From: Rhabdophis nuchalis
Lineage: Eukaryota > Chordata > Lepidosauria > Squamata > Natricidae
DNA: 64,000 nucleotides
Direction: 5' to 3'
NCBI GenBank assembly: GCA_039707465.1
Contig: CM077644.1
Location: forward strand, 139,670,962-139,734,961
The notes beneath the pieces are model-generated. The model was not told where the DNA came from, did not search any database, and saw only the letters and a list, made by a program, of their open reading frames with translations. Position 1 is the first letter of the stretch. Each line of letters begins with the position of its first letter. Of the stretch, positions 27,699 to 38,715 are shown in pieces. The position numbers and the translations under genes were made by a program.

Positions 27699-29685
27699 GA
27701 CTTCCGGTTCCGCCTTCCAGCGGTGACGGACGAGTCTTGGGGCTTGTCCGCCGCTTTGCTCTTTTTTCTGCCCCCCCACGGGGGCGAGATGCCCCTTTTT
27801 GGGGGTCTCCCATAGGGCTGGCTTGCCTAGGTTGGTTCCCCCCCGCGGCAGCGGGGAAACGGCCCTTGTCTTTGGCCTAGGTGAAGAAGGACATGCTGCG
27901 GGGGGGTTCCCCCTCGCTAATGGTGGACGGCAACGCATGGTGAATATGGAGAGAGCTGGACATTCGGGTCGGAAGGCTCTCTGGGACTTTGGCGGCGAGG
28001 TGAGGAGTGAGTGGTTTTAAATATATTTTTGCTGTCATCCTGGACTGAAAAGAACTTGGAGGGGGGTGTTTGTTGTCAAACCCCCCCTCGGATTCAAAGC
28101 GGCGCTTGGAAATGGCTCCTCGTTGCGAGGAAGCGGATATCCTAAACCCGGATTGCTTTGAAGCAAGGGAAAGTGATTTGGGGCTTGTCTTTTTAAAATG
28201 TATCTAGGTCCGGCTGGCTGGAAACAATCTTTCTTTTATTACTCTCTCCTGCCGGCTCTCAGTTTGGGCGGTCGAAGATGGCTTCCCGTTGTTCCTGAAT
28301 GACTATTTCACTTATGGAAAGTTACCAACATCCCTTTGTGATACGGACTTCCTCTCGCTATTAATGAAGGTTTTCTTGGACTAATTGATTCCTTCCCGGG
28401 AGCGCTTTCTTTGCTACAACTATTGATTGTGAAACGTGTTTTCTCTTTGGGTCTTGAACTTTCTTTTTCTTTTTGCAATCCTGATTTGAACTTTCTCTTC
28501 TCTCCTGAACTGCTTCACCAGCCCCACCCAAAAAACGCCATTTTAGTGACACTGACTTTAACAGCTTACCATGGCACAAAAATCAGAACTGGCAAGTTTG
28601 GAACAAAGAATGACATCTATGGAGAATGTGTTACAAGCTTTGGTGCAAGAAATTAAGGCTTTGAGAGAAGATCGTACCAGCTTAAAACAGGATATTCAGG
28701 AAACACGGAAACAAGTGCTGCAAAACATACAGAAGACTGAAGAGCTGCAAGGGGGGCTGGCTGGGGCAAAGGGAGAGCTTAAAAATGTTAATAGTGAGAT
28801 TGGAGAATTAAATGGGCTTATGTCTAGGATGGATTTTGAAAGGATGTTATATTTTTTAAGATTTCAGAACATTTCTGAAGAGCCTGGTGAATGTCTTCCT
28901 GAACTCATGAGCACAATTTTAGCAGATTATTTAAATAAACCCAAAGATGAGATCAGGGGGGACATTGATCTAGTCTACAGAATAAATTCTGCATATGCCA
29001 GGATAAATGAGGTACCCAGAGAGATACATATTAAATTTGTTAGGAGGTCAACCAGGGAGGGAATTTTGAAGGCACAGAGAGGTGGTCCGTTAATTTACCA
29101 GCAAAAAGTAGTCGCTATCTTGAAGCAGATCCCTAAAAAAATTAGAGAGATGAGAAGGAAATTTTCCTTCTTATCCAAAAAATTGTATGACCACGGGATT
29201 TGGTTCAAGTGGGCGATGCCTGAAGGAATGTTGGTGTTCTGGGAAGGAGGAAGAATAAGGATTAAAACAATTGCTGAGGCGGAAGCCTTTCTTAAAAAAC
29301 ATTCCTCTGTCCTGGGGGAAGATCCAGGGGGGGCAGGGGGGACCACGGCCCCGCCCGCTGGGGGCCTGGAGGGAGAGACAGAAGACACAATTGCCAAGAG
29401 ACTTAGATCAAAAAATAACTTTGCTTTGACTTTTGATTAACTTTGTATAACATCTGTATCTGGATTTTTGCAAACGGATGACAGCATGGAATTGAGAATT
29501 TAGAAGTATGTACTTGTTTTCACCTCGTAGTATTTATGAAAAATGTTTTTCTTTAATGATTTATTATGAAGCCCTGGAAGGGCCAATGACTCCGACGCGA
29601 AAGTTCTCAAAATTTCTTTTGTATCCCTTACCTTACCCGATTGAAAAATTGTAAAAACCAATAAAACTTTTTCAATATTAAAAAA
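27699..29685 (+). mobile_element. Half-LINE: ORF1-only L1 retrotransposon with target duplication
   Basis: A complete-looking retrotransposon of about 2 kb. It has a G/C-rich 5' region of about 870 bp starting GACTTCCGGTTCCGCC, one intact ORF1 (28571-29440), a short 3' UTR with AATAAA (29661-29666), and an A-tail. The target duplication AAATGAGTTTCACCAC flanks it at 27683-27698 and 29686-29701. There is no ORF2 between ORF1 and the tail. Such ORF1-only elements are known in mammals as HAL1. They must borrow reverse transcriptase from full L1s. Confidence 0.88.
28571..29440 (+). CDS. L1 ORF1 protein (RNA-binding chaperone), intact, copy 1
   Basis: The product is 289 aa and starts at an ATG in a strong context (ACCATGG). 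Residues 1-85 or so are a heptad-rich coiled coil that would trimerise. An RRM-like domain follows (MLYFLRFQNISEE; later LVYRINSAYARIN and REIHIKFVRR). The C-terminal domain has LIYQQKVVAILKQIPKKIRE, KFSFLSKKLYDHGIWFKWAM and RIRIKTIAEAEAFL. The last 50 residues are Gly/Pro-rich and disordered. L1 ORF1p coats L1 RNA as a chaperone in cytoplasmic particles. The frame has no breaks, and the two module copies encode the same protein as far as I can see. It belongs to the half-LINE and is not a host gene, though it could be expressed. Confidence 0.92.
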   Translation: MAQKSELASLEQRMTSMENVLQALVQEIKALREDRTSLKQDIQETRKQVLQNIQKTEELQGGLAGAKGELKNVNSEIGELNGLMSRMDFERMLYFLRFQNISEEPGECLPELMSTILADYLNKPKDEIRGDIDLVYRINSAYARINEVPREIHIKFVRRSTREGILKAQRGGPLIYQQKVVAILKQIPKKIREMRRKFSFLSKKLYDHGIWFKWAMPEGMLVFWEGGRIRIKTIAEAEAFLKKHSSVLGEDPGGAGGTTAPPAGGLEGETEDTIAKRLRSKNNFALTFD

Positions 29686-29808
29686 AAATGAGTTTCACCA
29701 CATTTTAAAAGGTGGCCACTCCCATCCTGTCACATGACTGCCAAGCCACGCTCACAAAATAGGCCACACCTACAGAGTAGGTTCTAAAAAATTTGAAAAC
29801 CACCACTG

Positions 29809-30219
29809 GGTGATAGGGCCATTTTTTGCCCTCCGGAGTCTTCAGGAGGGCGAAAAAGGGCCCTAAGGCCAAATTGGAAGTCACAGTCCCCGAATTTCTG
29901 GGTTACCCGTAGGGCCGTTTTTCACCCTCCGTAGCCTTCAGGGAAGCTCCTGAAGCCTCCAAAGGGCCTCCGTGGGGACGGGCTTTTGCCCTCCCCAGGC
30001 TCCTAAAAAAACCCTGGAGCCTGGGGAGGATGAAAAAAGCATGCCAAAAACAGCGGGGAGCGCTGGTTGCACACACATGCGTGTGGGTTGGTGGTGGTCG
30101 CATGTGCATGCGTGCTGGGGTTGCATGCATAGAATTTTGGATATGAGTGTGCATGTGCACAACCCCCCTGCACTCCCCCTGCTTTTGGCACGCCATCCAA
30201 AAAAGGTTAACCATCACTG
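29809..30219. mobile_element. Partial family X hAT-like element
   Basis: The right end GGTTAACCATCACTG matches the right end of the element at 22166-22624, and the interior shares its G/C-rich blocks, including CCTCCGGAG, CTTCAGGGA and CTGGAGCCTGGGGAGG. The left end is missing where it abuts the preceding family Y element. Non-coding. Confidence 0.65.
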
Positions 30220-30333
30220 TCATAGAGTATGTTGAGCAGAGACATCCAGTCATCCAAAGAGGCTCTAAGGCTAAAAGTAAATCAGATATCAGGCCCTCCT
30301 GCTTCTAGCCCCAAACTTGTACATTAGAGTAGT

Positions 30334-30433
30334 ATTTCTTAACCTCAACAATCTTAAGATTCATCGACTAGATAGGGAATTCTGAGAGTTGAAGTCCATA
30401 CATCATAAAGTTGTTGGGTTGAGAAACTCTACC
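30334..30433. mobile_element. Palindromic MITE-like repeat
   Basis: The arms TATTTCTTAACCTCAACAA and TTGTTGGGTTGAGAAACT are imperfect reverse complements, with the central GAATTCTGAGAGTTGAAGTC block typical of a very common amniote palindromic repeat. I cannot see a clear target duplication. Confidence 0.55.
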
Positions 30434-31463
30434 AAAACACACCTTTTTACTTAAATCCAATTCCATCCATGAATAAAATCCACAGATCCATTCGCTGATT
30501 GAAAATAGAAATGGAAATTAAAGTGCGAATCATTTATACAATGCAATTTTATCTATTTTTCTCTATTTATTTTATCCTATTTAATTTTATAATCCTATTG
30601 CCTAATGATGCTAATACATTTTTTTCTTTGAAAGGTTAAAACAAATTGTCATAACAATTAGCATAGTTGAGGGAACTGCTTAGAATAAACGCAGAGCATT
30701 CTGGTTACATTTTAATTTGCTACCTCAGGGTGATTCCTCAATTAGATATAAATAAAATATGTAGTTAATTAAATGGCTACATTTCTGTGTCATTCTTTGC
30801 AATCAGGGACTTACAAAGTGTAAAGATAAATATTTGAAAAGCATTGTCTTCTTTTGTGTACGTGTATTGTTCTATGCCTAGAAAAGGACAACAATTTTGC
30901 TGCTTCTTTTGCAGATGGCAAACACGCTTGGGTGCTTGCTTGCTAAGCCGAGCTTACCCCAAAATCTATTTTTAGTTACTGTCCTTTCATTTTGTATGTT
31001 TCTAATTGATCAGTGAATATTGAAAGCAACTCCCTTAAGAGCTGAAACACTGAAAATGGCCTTGAAGTCATGTGGCAAACAGGAGCAAGGATATTACATA
31101 GCATTCTAAGGGGGATCATACAATTGTATTGCCGGACCTCAAAAATAATGTACATAGTACAATCCTTCGCTGAGGCTGGAAATGTACCACTATAAAAGTA
31201 TTTTTTCCAGCAGCTTCCGCCGTATTACCTTTCATTAAAATCTTTTAACAACTTCCATGCACTGTTTGAAAAAAAAGGCTGGTTCTCTGGTAACATTGGT
31301 TTTGATTCTCTCTTCTGGATGAACTTATCATACAGTAATTCCTTTGTTGATAATAGGTGTAGGTCAGGAAATCTTTTAAGTACCCTTCTCCAGATCTAAC
31401 AAATTCTAAGAGAGATTCTTACCACTTCTGGGTCCTTATCTCAACACATTCTAAATTCTCAGT
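30434..31463. other. A/T-rich non-coding end of module B, nothing recognised
   Basis: No open frame, repeat ends or RNA structure stood out. The sequence passes without a visible break into module A copy 2, so B and A appear to be one continuous duplicated unit. The same stretch is at 60376-61405. Confidence 0.5.
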
Positions 31464-31710
31464 ATGTGTTCAACTTACGAGTAAAATCAAGGGACTGGAG
31501 AAAATAAATGGGGATCTACCATATCCCAGTAATGGGCATCTAGTCTTCCAGAAGTTGTGGAACAATAAATTGTAGCAACCATTGTCAGGCATGAAGAATT
31601 GGGATCACATTAAGTTCCAGTTAAGCTGATTTGTTTTTCATGCCTATACACAAGACTATTCAACTAATGAACAGAACTGAATTGACGCTAGATAAGAACT
31701 AATGGAATCT

Positions 31711-31753
<43 letters not shown>

Positions 31754-33570
31754 ACATTTCCATCATTTGTGGGCACATAACAACTCCAGGCTGATTCCTG
31801 TGTTGACTTCACCCAGACTCTGCTTTTTCTACAACCATTGACAGAATTCCTAATAATGAAGGATGCTGGAAAATGTACTTGAGTAAATCTATAGGGTCAC
31901 AGATTGCCCTTCCTTGTGTACTGTATATAGTTACATAAAATATTTTAATATTCTATATGCTATATAGAATACATTCTAGATTTTAATATAGAAATATTGT
32001 GTGTGTGTCTGTTATTTGAAAGCTATTTTAAGTTGCTACCATAGCATGACCACCTCTATCTTAGTATACGTAGGATTTCTGAGCTCACGTCTTGTGGATA
32101 GAATCAGAAGAGGGATTGTGCCCCCTAGTGCTCCCAGACACTTCAGAAAGAGAAGTATAGGTGGGAGATTCATTTCTCCATTCCCCCCCTCAAAGAAAGT
32201 TATTTCCACCTATTATAGTACTGTTGTTTTTCCCTTATGTATGGTGGGGTTTGATTATCCTTAATGGCAAATTCATTGATCACTGTAACCATTTTTTTCT
32301 TACTGACTTTTTCTGTAGTTTGGGGAGTGGCTTTGTCTGTCCAATTGCAGTTTTCCTTTGCAGAATATGGCAGGATGGTGTGGTGGTAGGATTTAGTGAG
32401 CCTTCACTAGGCAACACATCCATTTTTCCTAGTTTTCCTGGTCAGGAAAGGGAAGGAGTCCAATTTTTGCCTTGGCTTGGAAGCTGAGTAGAAATTATGA
32501 CTCTTGTTGCACTAGCTACAATGGGAGCAAATGAGGCGAAAAATGTACAAGATCCGCTTTTCTCTTCCATCTTTTCTCTCTCTCTACTAACCTGATATAC
32601 AGCATACAACTCAGGGTAGATGTCACTTGGGGAAAGGAATTAAAAGCAGAAGCAGGGAAATTTCCAATTGCTAATAGATTTCCATCAAATCAATATAAGA
32701 TGTCTTGCTAATACCAAGTGAAAAACAACCTGAAGCATATGCTGAAGGTTTGGGGGGGGGGGGGGGGGTTTGGAGAGAAGGTATATTTCAAACTTAGAAT
32801 GATCTTTTCAGAATTAAGCTTGCAGCAATTCATGAAACAATAAATAATTTGGATTCTTTTTTAGAAAGTTCCAAGTAAAGTTCTGTATTAAAATATTAAG
32901 TGAGGTTCTAGCCTTTGATCTGATTTAGAAATAGGATGTGCAGATTCTCAAAAGCCTGCAACATTACAGTATCCAGTTTGGCAGTTTAGCACCCACACCC
33001 ACCTCTCTCCAAGAAAAAAGAAATATCCTGGGAAATATTGAAAAGGCAGAATATTATATTTCCCTGGATGTGAAAAGGGAAAAATATGTTTTTAAAGACA
33101 AAGTAGCTCCCTGCAGCTTCCTGCCCCCCTTCTTTGTCAATGAGCCATTAAAGCCTGGACTAGTCCACTCTACATAACAAAGATTGGTTGAGCATAAGCT
33201 CCAGGGTGATGGAATTAAGGCATGATAGTATTAGTCCTTTACACATCTCACCACAGAGTACCTGAGAAGAAGCAATGCTCAACCAAACTTGGACTCAAAA
33301 CACAGCCTAGAGAGCTGCCCCTGCATGGCCTCTTGGGAGTCTGACAACCAATCAGAATACAAGCTCAAGATCAAAGGTCAGAGAGGGCATAGAGCCAGGA
33401 ACTTTCAACATCTCGCTCTCTTTTTCTTCTTCACCCAACACCTGGAATCATATGATCACCTTTTATGTTCAGGAGCTCAACCCACGTGATCCTGTTTACC
33501 ATTAAACCATCTTTCCAAACAGCCTCCATGTTTCCAGTGTCTTTAGCCCCACTTGGAATTGAACCCAGAA

Positions 33571-34328
33571 CATAAGAACATAAGAATAGCCTTGCTGGAA
33601 CAGGCCACAGTCCATCCAGTCCAGCATTCTGTCTCCCACAGTGGCTCCCCATTTGCTTCAGGGTCTTCCCAAGCAGATGTCTTTATCTGCTTATGATTCC
33701 CTGCAAATGGCATTGAGAGATATCCTGCCTATTTCTCCAACCCGGAGGGTGTCCTTAGGCATCCATAATGATAGCCATGGATACCCTTGTTCTCCATGAA
33801 CTTGTCTAATCCTTTCTTAAAGGTGTCGAGGCTGACAGCTGTCACCACTTCTTCTGGCAGGGAGTTCCATAGACCAGTGATCCTCTGGGTGAAAAAGTAC
33901 TTCCTCTTATTTGTTTGAGGTCTAGTTATCCAAAGTTTCATGGAGTGCCCCCTAGTTTTAGTGCTGTGCGATAGGGAAAACAGTTTTTCCTTTTCTACTT
34001 TGTCCACACCGTGCATGATTTTATAGACTTCAATCAGGTCACCTCTCAGGCGCCGTCGTTCTAGAGTGAAGAGGCCCAGCCGTTGCAGCCTCAGATGGTA
34101 AGGAAGGTGTTCCAGCCCCCTAATCATTCTGGTTGCCCTCCTCTGCACCTTTTCCATTTCCATAATATCCTTCTGAAGGTATGGTGACCAGAACTGTACA
34201 CATTACTCCAGATGGGGCCTCACCATAGATTTATAAAGAGGCAGAATGACACTTGCTGACTTATTTTCTATACCCTTCCTAATGATCCCTAGTAATGAGT
34301 TTGCTTTTTTCAAAGTCTTGCTTTGAGG
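33571..34328 (-). mobile_element. CR1 LINE insertion specific to module A copies 2 and 3
   Basis: Read on the - strand, this is a 5'-truncated CR1. Its ORF2 C terminus encodes VQRRATRMIRGLEHLPYHLR, RRLRGDLIEVYKIMHGVD and ITGLWNSLPEEVVTAVSLDT. The 3' end is the canonical CR1 tail of repeated ATTCTTATG-like units, seen on the + strand as CATAAGAACATAAGAATAG. Copy 1 has the empty site (around 2209), which gives exact boundaries and a short AGAA duplication. Confidence 0.93.
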
Positions 34329-34994
34329 AGAAGAACATTTCTCCCAATAGCAGGATACTTTTTTTAAAATCCAGTACAGGTTTTGTGTGTATTTTAAAAA
34401 GAAAAATCTAAAAATATTATCAGAAATAAAATGATTATATATTTTTAAATTGGTGTAGATTTGGCAATTGCATAGATTTTCTCTATTATTATTTCTCTCC
34501 AATCTGGCCCTTCAAGTCTTTAGGCAAAAATTAATTTGAAAAGGTAGAAAAGCATAGTGAGATATTTCCAGTTTTCTTTCCGTTTTAAAAAGGTTGTGCA
34601 CTTATACCCTTTCTTTCAGGGTTTAGATTCAGCAGAACTTAAGAACAATAACAAAACAAAACAAAAAAACCCAAAGCATAAACCAATAATCCACAATAAA
34701 ATAATAAAATGGCAACCCAAATAGAAATGACATCATCAATTGGGGCTCCAGCCTATCGGGATCTAGAGACTTGGGGCAACCACCAGTCTTGACAGCCTTT
34801 ATAAAGGCCAGCAGGATTGGAGCTGATTGTGTGGCAGGTTAAAGATATCCCACCAAAGCTTCAAAAACCAAGGCATTTTCTTAAGCATGCCTCTCCCTCC
34901 TATATCCACCCCCCTCCGCCCCACGTGAACCTTCCTCCTGCATCTTGTATCTCAAAGGAAGACTCTGCAAAGGGGCAATAGAAGCTCTGGTGAT

Positions 34995-35629
34995 CAATGT
35001 TCCCTCTAATTTTTTTCCAGTGTGTGCAGAAAAGTATAGCGTTTGAGCGGCACATTGTCATGCCTGAGCACCTGAATTCTTTTTTAGCCATAATTGCCAT
35101 CAGAGCAGATGTTGGGGAGGGGAGCAAGGAGGAAAAGGGTCCCTTCCCTCTCCCTCAGACCCCTAGGAAGGAAGGGAGGGAAGGGATGGGAAGGGAAAGG
35201 AAATGGGAAATGCAGCCACGTCAGCCCCTATGTAAGTATCAAGAGCTAATCATCATTACAGTTTTGTCGGTTTCAAATTTGCATTCATTCTTGAGTTGTA
35301 TGTAACTACAGCAGCCTCTAGTCTGGGAACAGCGTTTGACTTGCAAACTTCCGTCCATGGTTGGAGAAACGCAGGCTACAACCAGCAAATCGCGTTTCCC
35401 CAAGAACCAACACAGCCCCAGAGGACCAATGGGAATGCTCGCTTCTGCAGCGTCATCGGTCTCCGGGCAGAGTCTTCCTTGATTTCACCAATCACCAGAT
35501 GGAGGAGAGAGTTCGGTGCAGAGAGAGAAGGGAGGGAGGGGGGATAGAAACACTGCGCTGCAGGTTGAAACTTCTGTGTGGTGGTTTCTTGTTACATCCG
35601 CGTCTGCGCGCAGCTTAGAGGGAACAGTG
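34995..35629. mobile_element. hAT-like remnant in A2, internally deleted
   Basis: Same terminal repeats as the copy at 2893-4430, but the interior lacks about 905 bp, from the middle of the purine tract to the GCAGCCACGTCAGCCC block. On the left, TGGTGAT precedes the element, and TGGTGAT also occurs four bases beyond the right repeat. Confidence 0.4.
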
Positions 35630-36003
35630 TCAGTGGTGATAATCTTGCACCTGGGCAGGAAAAAAGCAGTCTCTGATGTTCCTGAGATGCTTGGAGCTGG
35701 GAATAGGGTTGTTGCATGGTGGACAAAGGGCGGGAGAGACACTCATAGTGGGTCACCACTGCTAAGCAGACAGGATATTCACTAGATTGTTCTTGACCCT
35801 GATTCCCCCAAGAAAGCAACTATTCTTCTTCCTCATCTCCGGTCAGCTGCAAGAGGTACTTTGCTTTGCTATCAAGACAGCTTACAAGAGAAGAAGGTCT
35901 CACATAGAGGGGTAGCACTGTGAACTACAATACCCCCACCTCATCCTGAAGCAGGTGGGCAGGATTACTGCTCCTTCCTCCTTCAGCCTTGGACAGGCAA
36001 TGG

Positions 36004-37135
36004 ATGTTACCCTAGCAGAGTAATTGAAAGAGACCCCCAGCACTTCCAGCACCCCAAAGCAGGCCCAAAATTACACTATTTTCTGGGTGAGGAGCTGCCA
36101 TTAGTAAGGCTCTTTTCAACAAGGAAAAAGATGGAGATTTGCTGTTCTACCATTGTCCTTGTTCTTTTGCAGAGCTCAATGGAGCACTGCAGTAGTCCTG
36201 TTTTTTTAAAGAAAGAAAGTGGTTTAGCAGAGGTGATATTGAGCAGGTTCTGACCATTTCTGTAGAACCAGTAGCAAAATTTTGAGTAGTTTGGAAAACC
36301 GGTAAATACCACCTCTGACTGGCCCTGCCCCCATCTATTCTCTGACTTCGGAGTCCCCGCTGATTGGGAGAGAATGGGGATTTGGCAGTATCCTTCCCCT
36401 GCCACACCCGCCAAGCCACACTATGCCCAACAAGCCACGTCCACAGAACCAGCAGTAAAAAAAATTTGGAATCCCACTACTGAGGCTAGTGATGTTTTTC
36501 AAGACAAGTTACCCTGGCAGCTGCCAGTGGAAAAAGCAGGTATTGAAGGAGACACCACAGTGACTGGAGGAGATGGAACATTCCCACAACAGGCTAAAGT
36601 GGAGAATCAGAGCTGGCTAATCCTTGACCAGCTATGTCATCTCCAACATAGTTCCACATTGTGTCCCTGGCAAAGATTGCATCAGGAGAAGAGGAAAATA
36701 CTATAAGTGGAAGAGATAAATATGACTTCAAGCTGCCCCAGCTGTGTACTAGAGATGAAATGAAGGCACTGTCATGAGGTTGTGCCATATAAAAACAATT
36801 ACCATAGCAGGTTCAGGGCAGGTGATGTTTAGAGACGTGACCATGGGATCCTTGGATGGTTGTTCATGATGTGCTAGGTTATTTATCTGGTGTGTGTGGA
36901 CCAAAATTGGTGTGAGTTAAAGATGCTCAACAAACTGAGCCCATCAACATCTTTGTTCATTCCCAAAGGAGAATGAAATGTTTTCACAATACTCTGTTTG
37001 GATACTCTTGGAATTAGGATGTCAAATGCTGACAGGAACTCAACTTAAATGGACACAAAAAGTGGTGAGAAATTAGGAGGGATGCCCACCTGATATTTTA
37101 GAGGTACAAATATATACAGTATGCCACACGGGAAA
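36004..37135. other. Single-copy C2 sequence downstream of HSD3B, with a MITE-like stretch
   Basis: Mostly unrecognised non-coding DNA. At about 36245-36483 it resembles a non-autonomous hAT repeat: paired blocks include GGCCCTGCCCCC and CAAGCCACGTCCAC, and the right end is TTTGGAATCCCACTACTG, like the CAGTGGTGGGATTC-type terminal repeats of squamates. The left end is unclear. Confidence 0.4.
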
Positions 37136-37141
37136 TTTATT
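37136..37141 (-). promoter_or_regulatory. Candidate HSD3B polyadenylation signal
   Basis: AATAAA on the - strand, 135 bp beyond the HSD3B stop codon. It is the first such hexamer in that direction. A short 3' UTR of about 150 bp would follow from its use. Confidence 0.4.
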
Positions 37142-37275
37142 CAGGTTTTCAGTATGTTTTTCCATGTTAGATATTTTGATATTCCTAGTAATGCTGATCT
37201 GTGACCATAATAAAAGATGGATTTGATACTCTTATGCCCCCCACCCAGGTTTTAAAGAATAGACTTTTCTGGCAT

Positions 37276-38090
37276 TCAGGTAGTCTTGCATTTTAGGTAT
37301 GCTACCCTCCGGGGGGTTATGTCAGCGATCCACTGACTTGTGCGCTGCTTGGCTTCTTCCCATGAGTAGCGAGGAGTATAGTTAAAATCCCTTTGTGCTT
37401 TCTTGTAAGAAAAACTGAAAGGGGTGTTGAGCAGGATTACAAGGAAATGATTAATGGAAGGAACATATTTGAAGAAGGGTTTGAGCAAGAAGCTCACAAT
37501 CTCCAGGAACAGAGCATAATAATATAAAAGTGGGATGGGCATCATAGGTTTGGGTTCAACACCAAACCCCAACTCCTTTGTCAGCTCATAATTGAAGTCG
37601 GAATAGCTTGTGTGGGGAGAATCGTCTGAGATGTAGTAGAAATGCCCTCCGATCTGTTTCACTTTTGTTGGGTTTCTCATGGCTTTAGCCACTTGAATAT
37701 GAGCCCAAGCAATATTTCCCACATAGACAGGATTTACAATCGCCTCTTTCCTAGACAGCCTCAAAAATACATTATTATTCAGGATGCTTTCATCAAGGTG
37801 ACCCAGAAGGAAAAGACTACCTTCTCCATAGATGTACATGGACCTCAAAGCACATGTCACAAAACTATTTCCCCCTTTGAGCGGGAAGCTATTCAACTCC
37901 AGGACACATTTCTCTGCCTCTCGTTTAGTTTCAGCATAGGGCTGGCCTCGGGACATCCGATACGGGGTGTCTTCATCTCCATCATAGATGGGATCTCCTC
38001 TGCTGTTCGGGCCTCTCACCTCAAGGCTGCTAGTATAAATAAAATACTGGACATCATTGCGGAGGCAGGCCTCCAGCAGCAGCTGTGTAC
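37276..38090 (-). CDS. HSD3B: HSD3B (3-beta-hydroxysteroid dehydrogenase/isomerase), terminal coding exon, intact
   Basis: An AG acceptor (38092-38091) opens an 815-bp exon: two bases completing a Gly codon, 270 codons, then TAA/TAG-type stop at 37276. It begins TQLLLEACLRNDVQYFIYTS, exactly where the last exon starts in mammalian HSD3B1/2. The Ser of YTSS and the YxxxK pair in PYAETKREAEK form the catalytic set of this SDR-family enzyme. Other family blocks are TCALRSMYIYGEGS, NPVYVGNIAWAHIQVAKAM, FYYISDDSPHTSY and SYKKAQRDFNYTPRYSWEEA. LYYYALFLEIVSFLLKPFF is the hydrophobic membrane helix. The enzyme converts 5-ene-3-beta-hydroxysteroids to 4-ene-3-ketosteroids in ER and mitochondrial membranes. 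It is closer to HSD3B1/2 than HSD3B7. The N-terminal NAD-binding exons were not found to 45891, so they lie further right or are lost. Confidence 0.93.
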
Positions 38091-38410
38091 CTTCAGAAAA
38101 AGGGAAATGTTAGCAATGTTGCAAAGGCTGTGGTTGCTATTTACACACACACACAGAGTTAGAGAGAGACAAGAACATCATCTTATAAATTGATGCCACA
38201 AAGAGCCTCTCAGCCTGTTTGTTGGAACTGCTACCTTCTAATCCAGACTATATTATCCTCACCAAATGGAAGTAAGGATCGTTTTTATTTACCGTAGAAG
38301 CCCAAGTTGAGGCAGGTCTGATACTGTTGTTTTTCCAAGTATTGCTAGAAAACCCTTCTTATTGTGCATACATGGGAGCTAAGGTTCCCAGAAGAACTTT
38401 CACAGCCCCA
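38091..38410. other. HSD3B intron, nothing recognised
   Basis: Continues the - strand intron upstream of the terminal exon. It holds a short CA run near 38145 and no recognisable exon. Confidence 0.4.
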
Positions 38411-38715
38411 GAACTACAGTGAAATATTTTAAGGAGGCTTTTATATTTTTCCCTCTGTTCCTTAGCGCCCTACTCCTTTCTAGGCCTTATGTCTGAAGGA
38501 CCTCCCTGAATATCTCTCCCCCCCAAATCAAATATGTATTGGAAGTTTTAGAATCTAACAGGATCTTTTAAAATGAAGACTGCCTGCATTTCCCAAGAAT
38601 GGTGCTGTTTCAGATAGGTTGCCTATAATTTAATCTACTTATTTTCCATTACTATTTCTCTTTAATTTAGGAATGAATGCTGTCTTCTTTATTGAAACAA
38701 TAGATTCAAACAAAT
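38411..38715. repeat. Left copy of a 305-bp direct repeat flanking an L1 fragment
   Basis: Starts GAACTACAGTGAAATATTTT and ends GATTCAAACAAAT. It is repeated at 40180-40487 directly after the L1 A-tail. The copies differ by a few substitutions and a C-run length change, about one percent. The position, ending where L1 starts and restarting where its tail ends, fits a very long target site duplication. Confidence 0.88.

Larger units (their letters stand above)
27482..29808 (-). mobile_element. Family Y hAT-like element, third copy, containing a half-LINE insertion
   Basis: Read on the - strand from 29808, it starts CAGTGGTGGTTTTCAAAT and passes through the family's unique segment with the GTGGCC and CATGTGAC blocks. 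It is interrupted by the half-LINE (27699-29685), then resumes with GTTAGCAACCAAAATTTTGG and ends in a (TTTC)n/(TTTCC)n tract (27482-27630). The far terminal repeat is absent. Confidence 0.65.
16425..31463. repeat. Duplicated module B, copy 1
   Basis: Aligns with 45892-61405 at very high identity in the same orientation. The left boundary has a short shared string, GGGAGAGTC, at both copies. The coordinate offset drifts from 29467 to 29942 because of a 307-bp deletion, a LINE insertion and microsatellite length changes in copy 2. It runs directly into module A copy 2. Confidence 0.92.
31464..36003. repeat. Duplicated module A, copy 2
   Basis: Same order and orientation as 1-4803, with these differences: a 758-bp CR1 insertion (33571-34328), absence of the 116-bp LINE tail, and absence of about 905 bp within the hAT-like remnant. 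It is nearly identical to 61406-64000, including the CR1. Homology to copy 1 ends after 36003 at the string CAATGGA. Confidence 0.92.
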
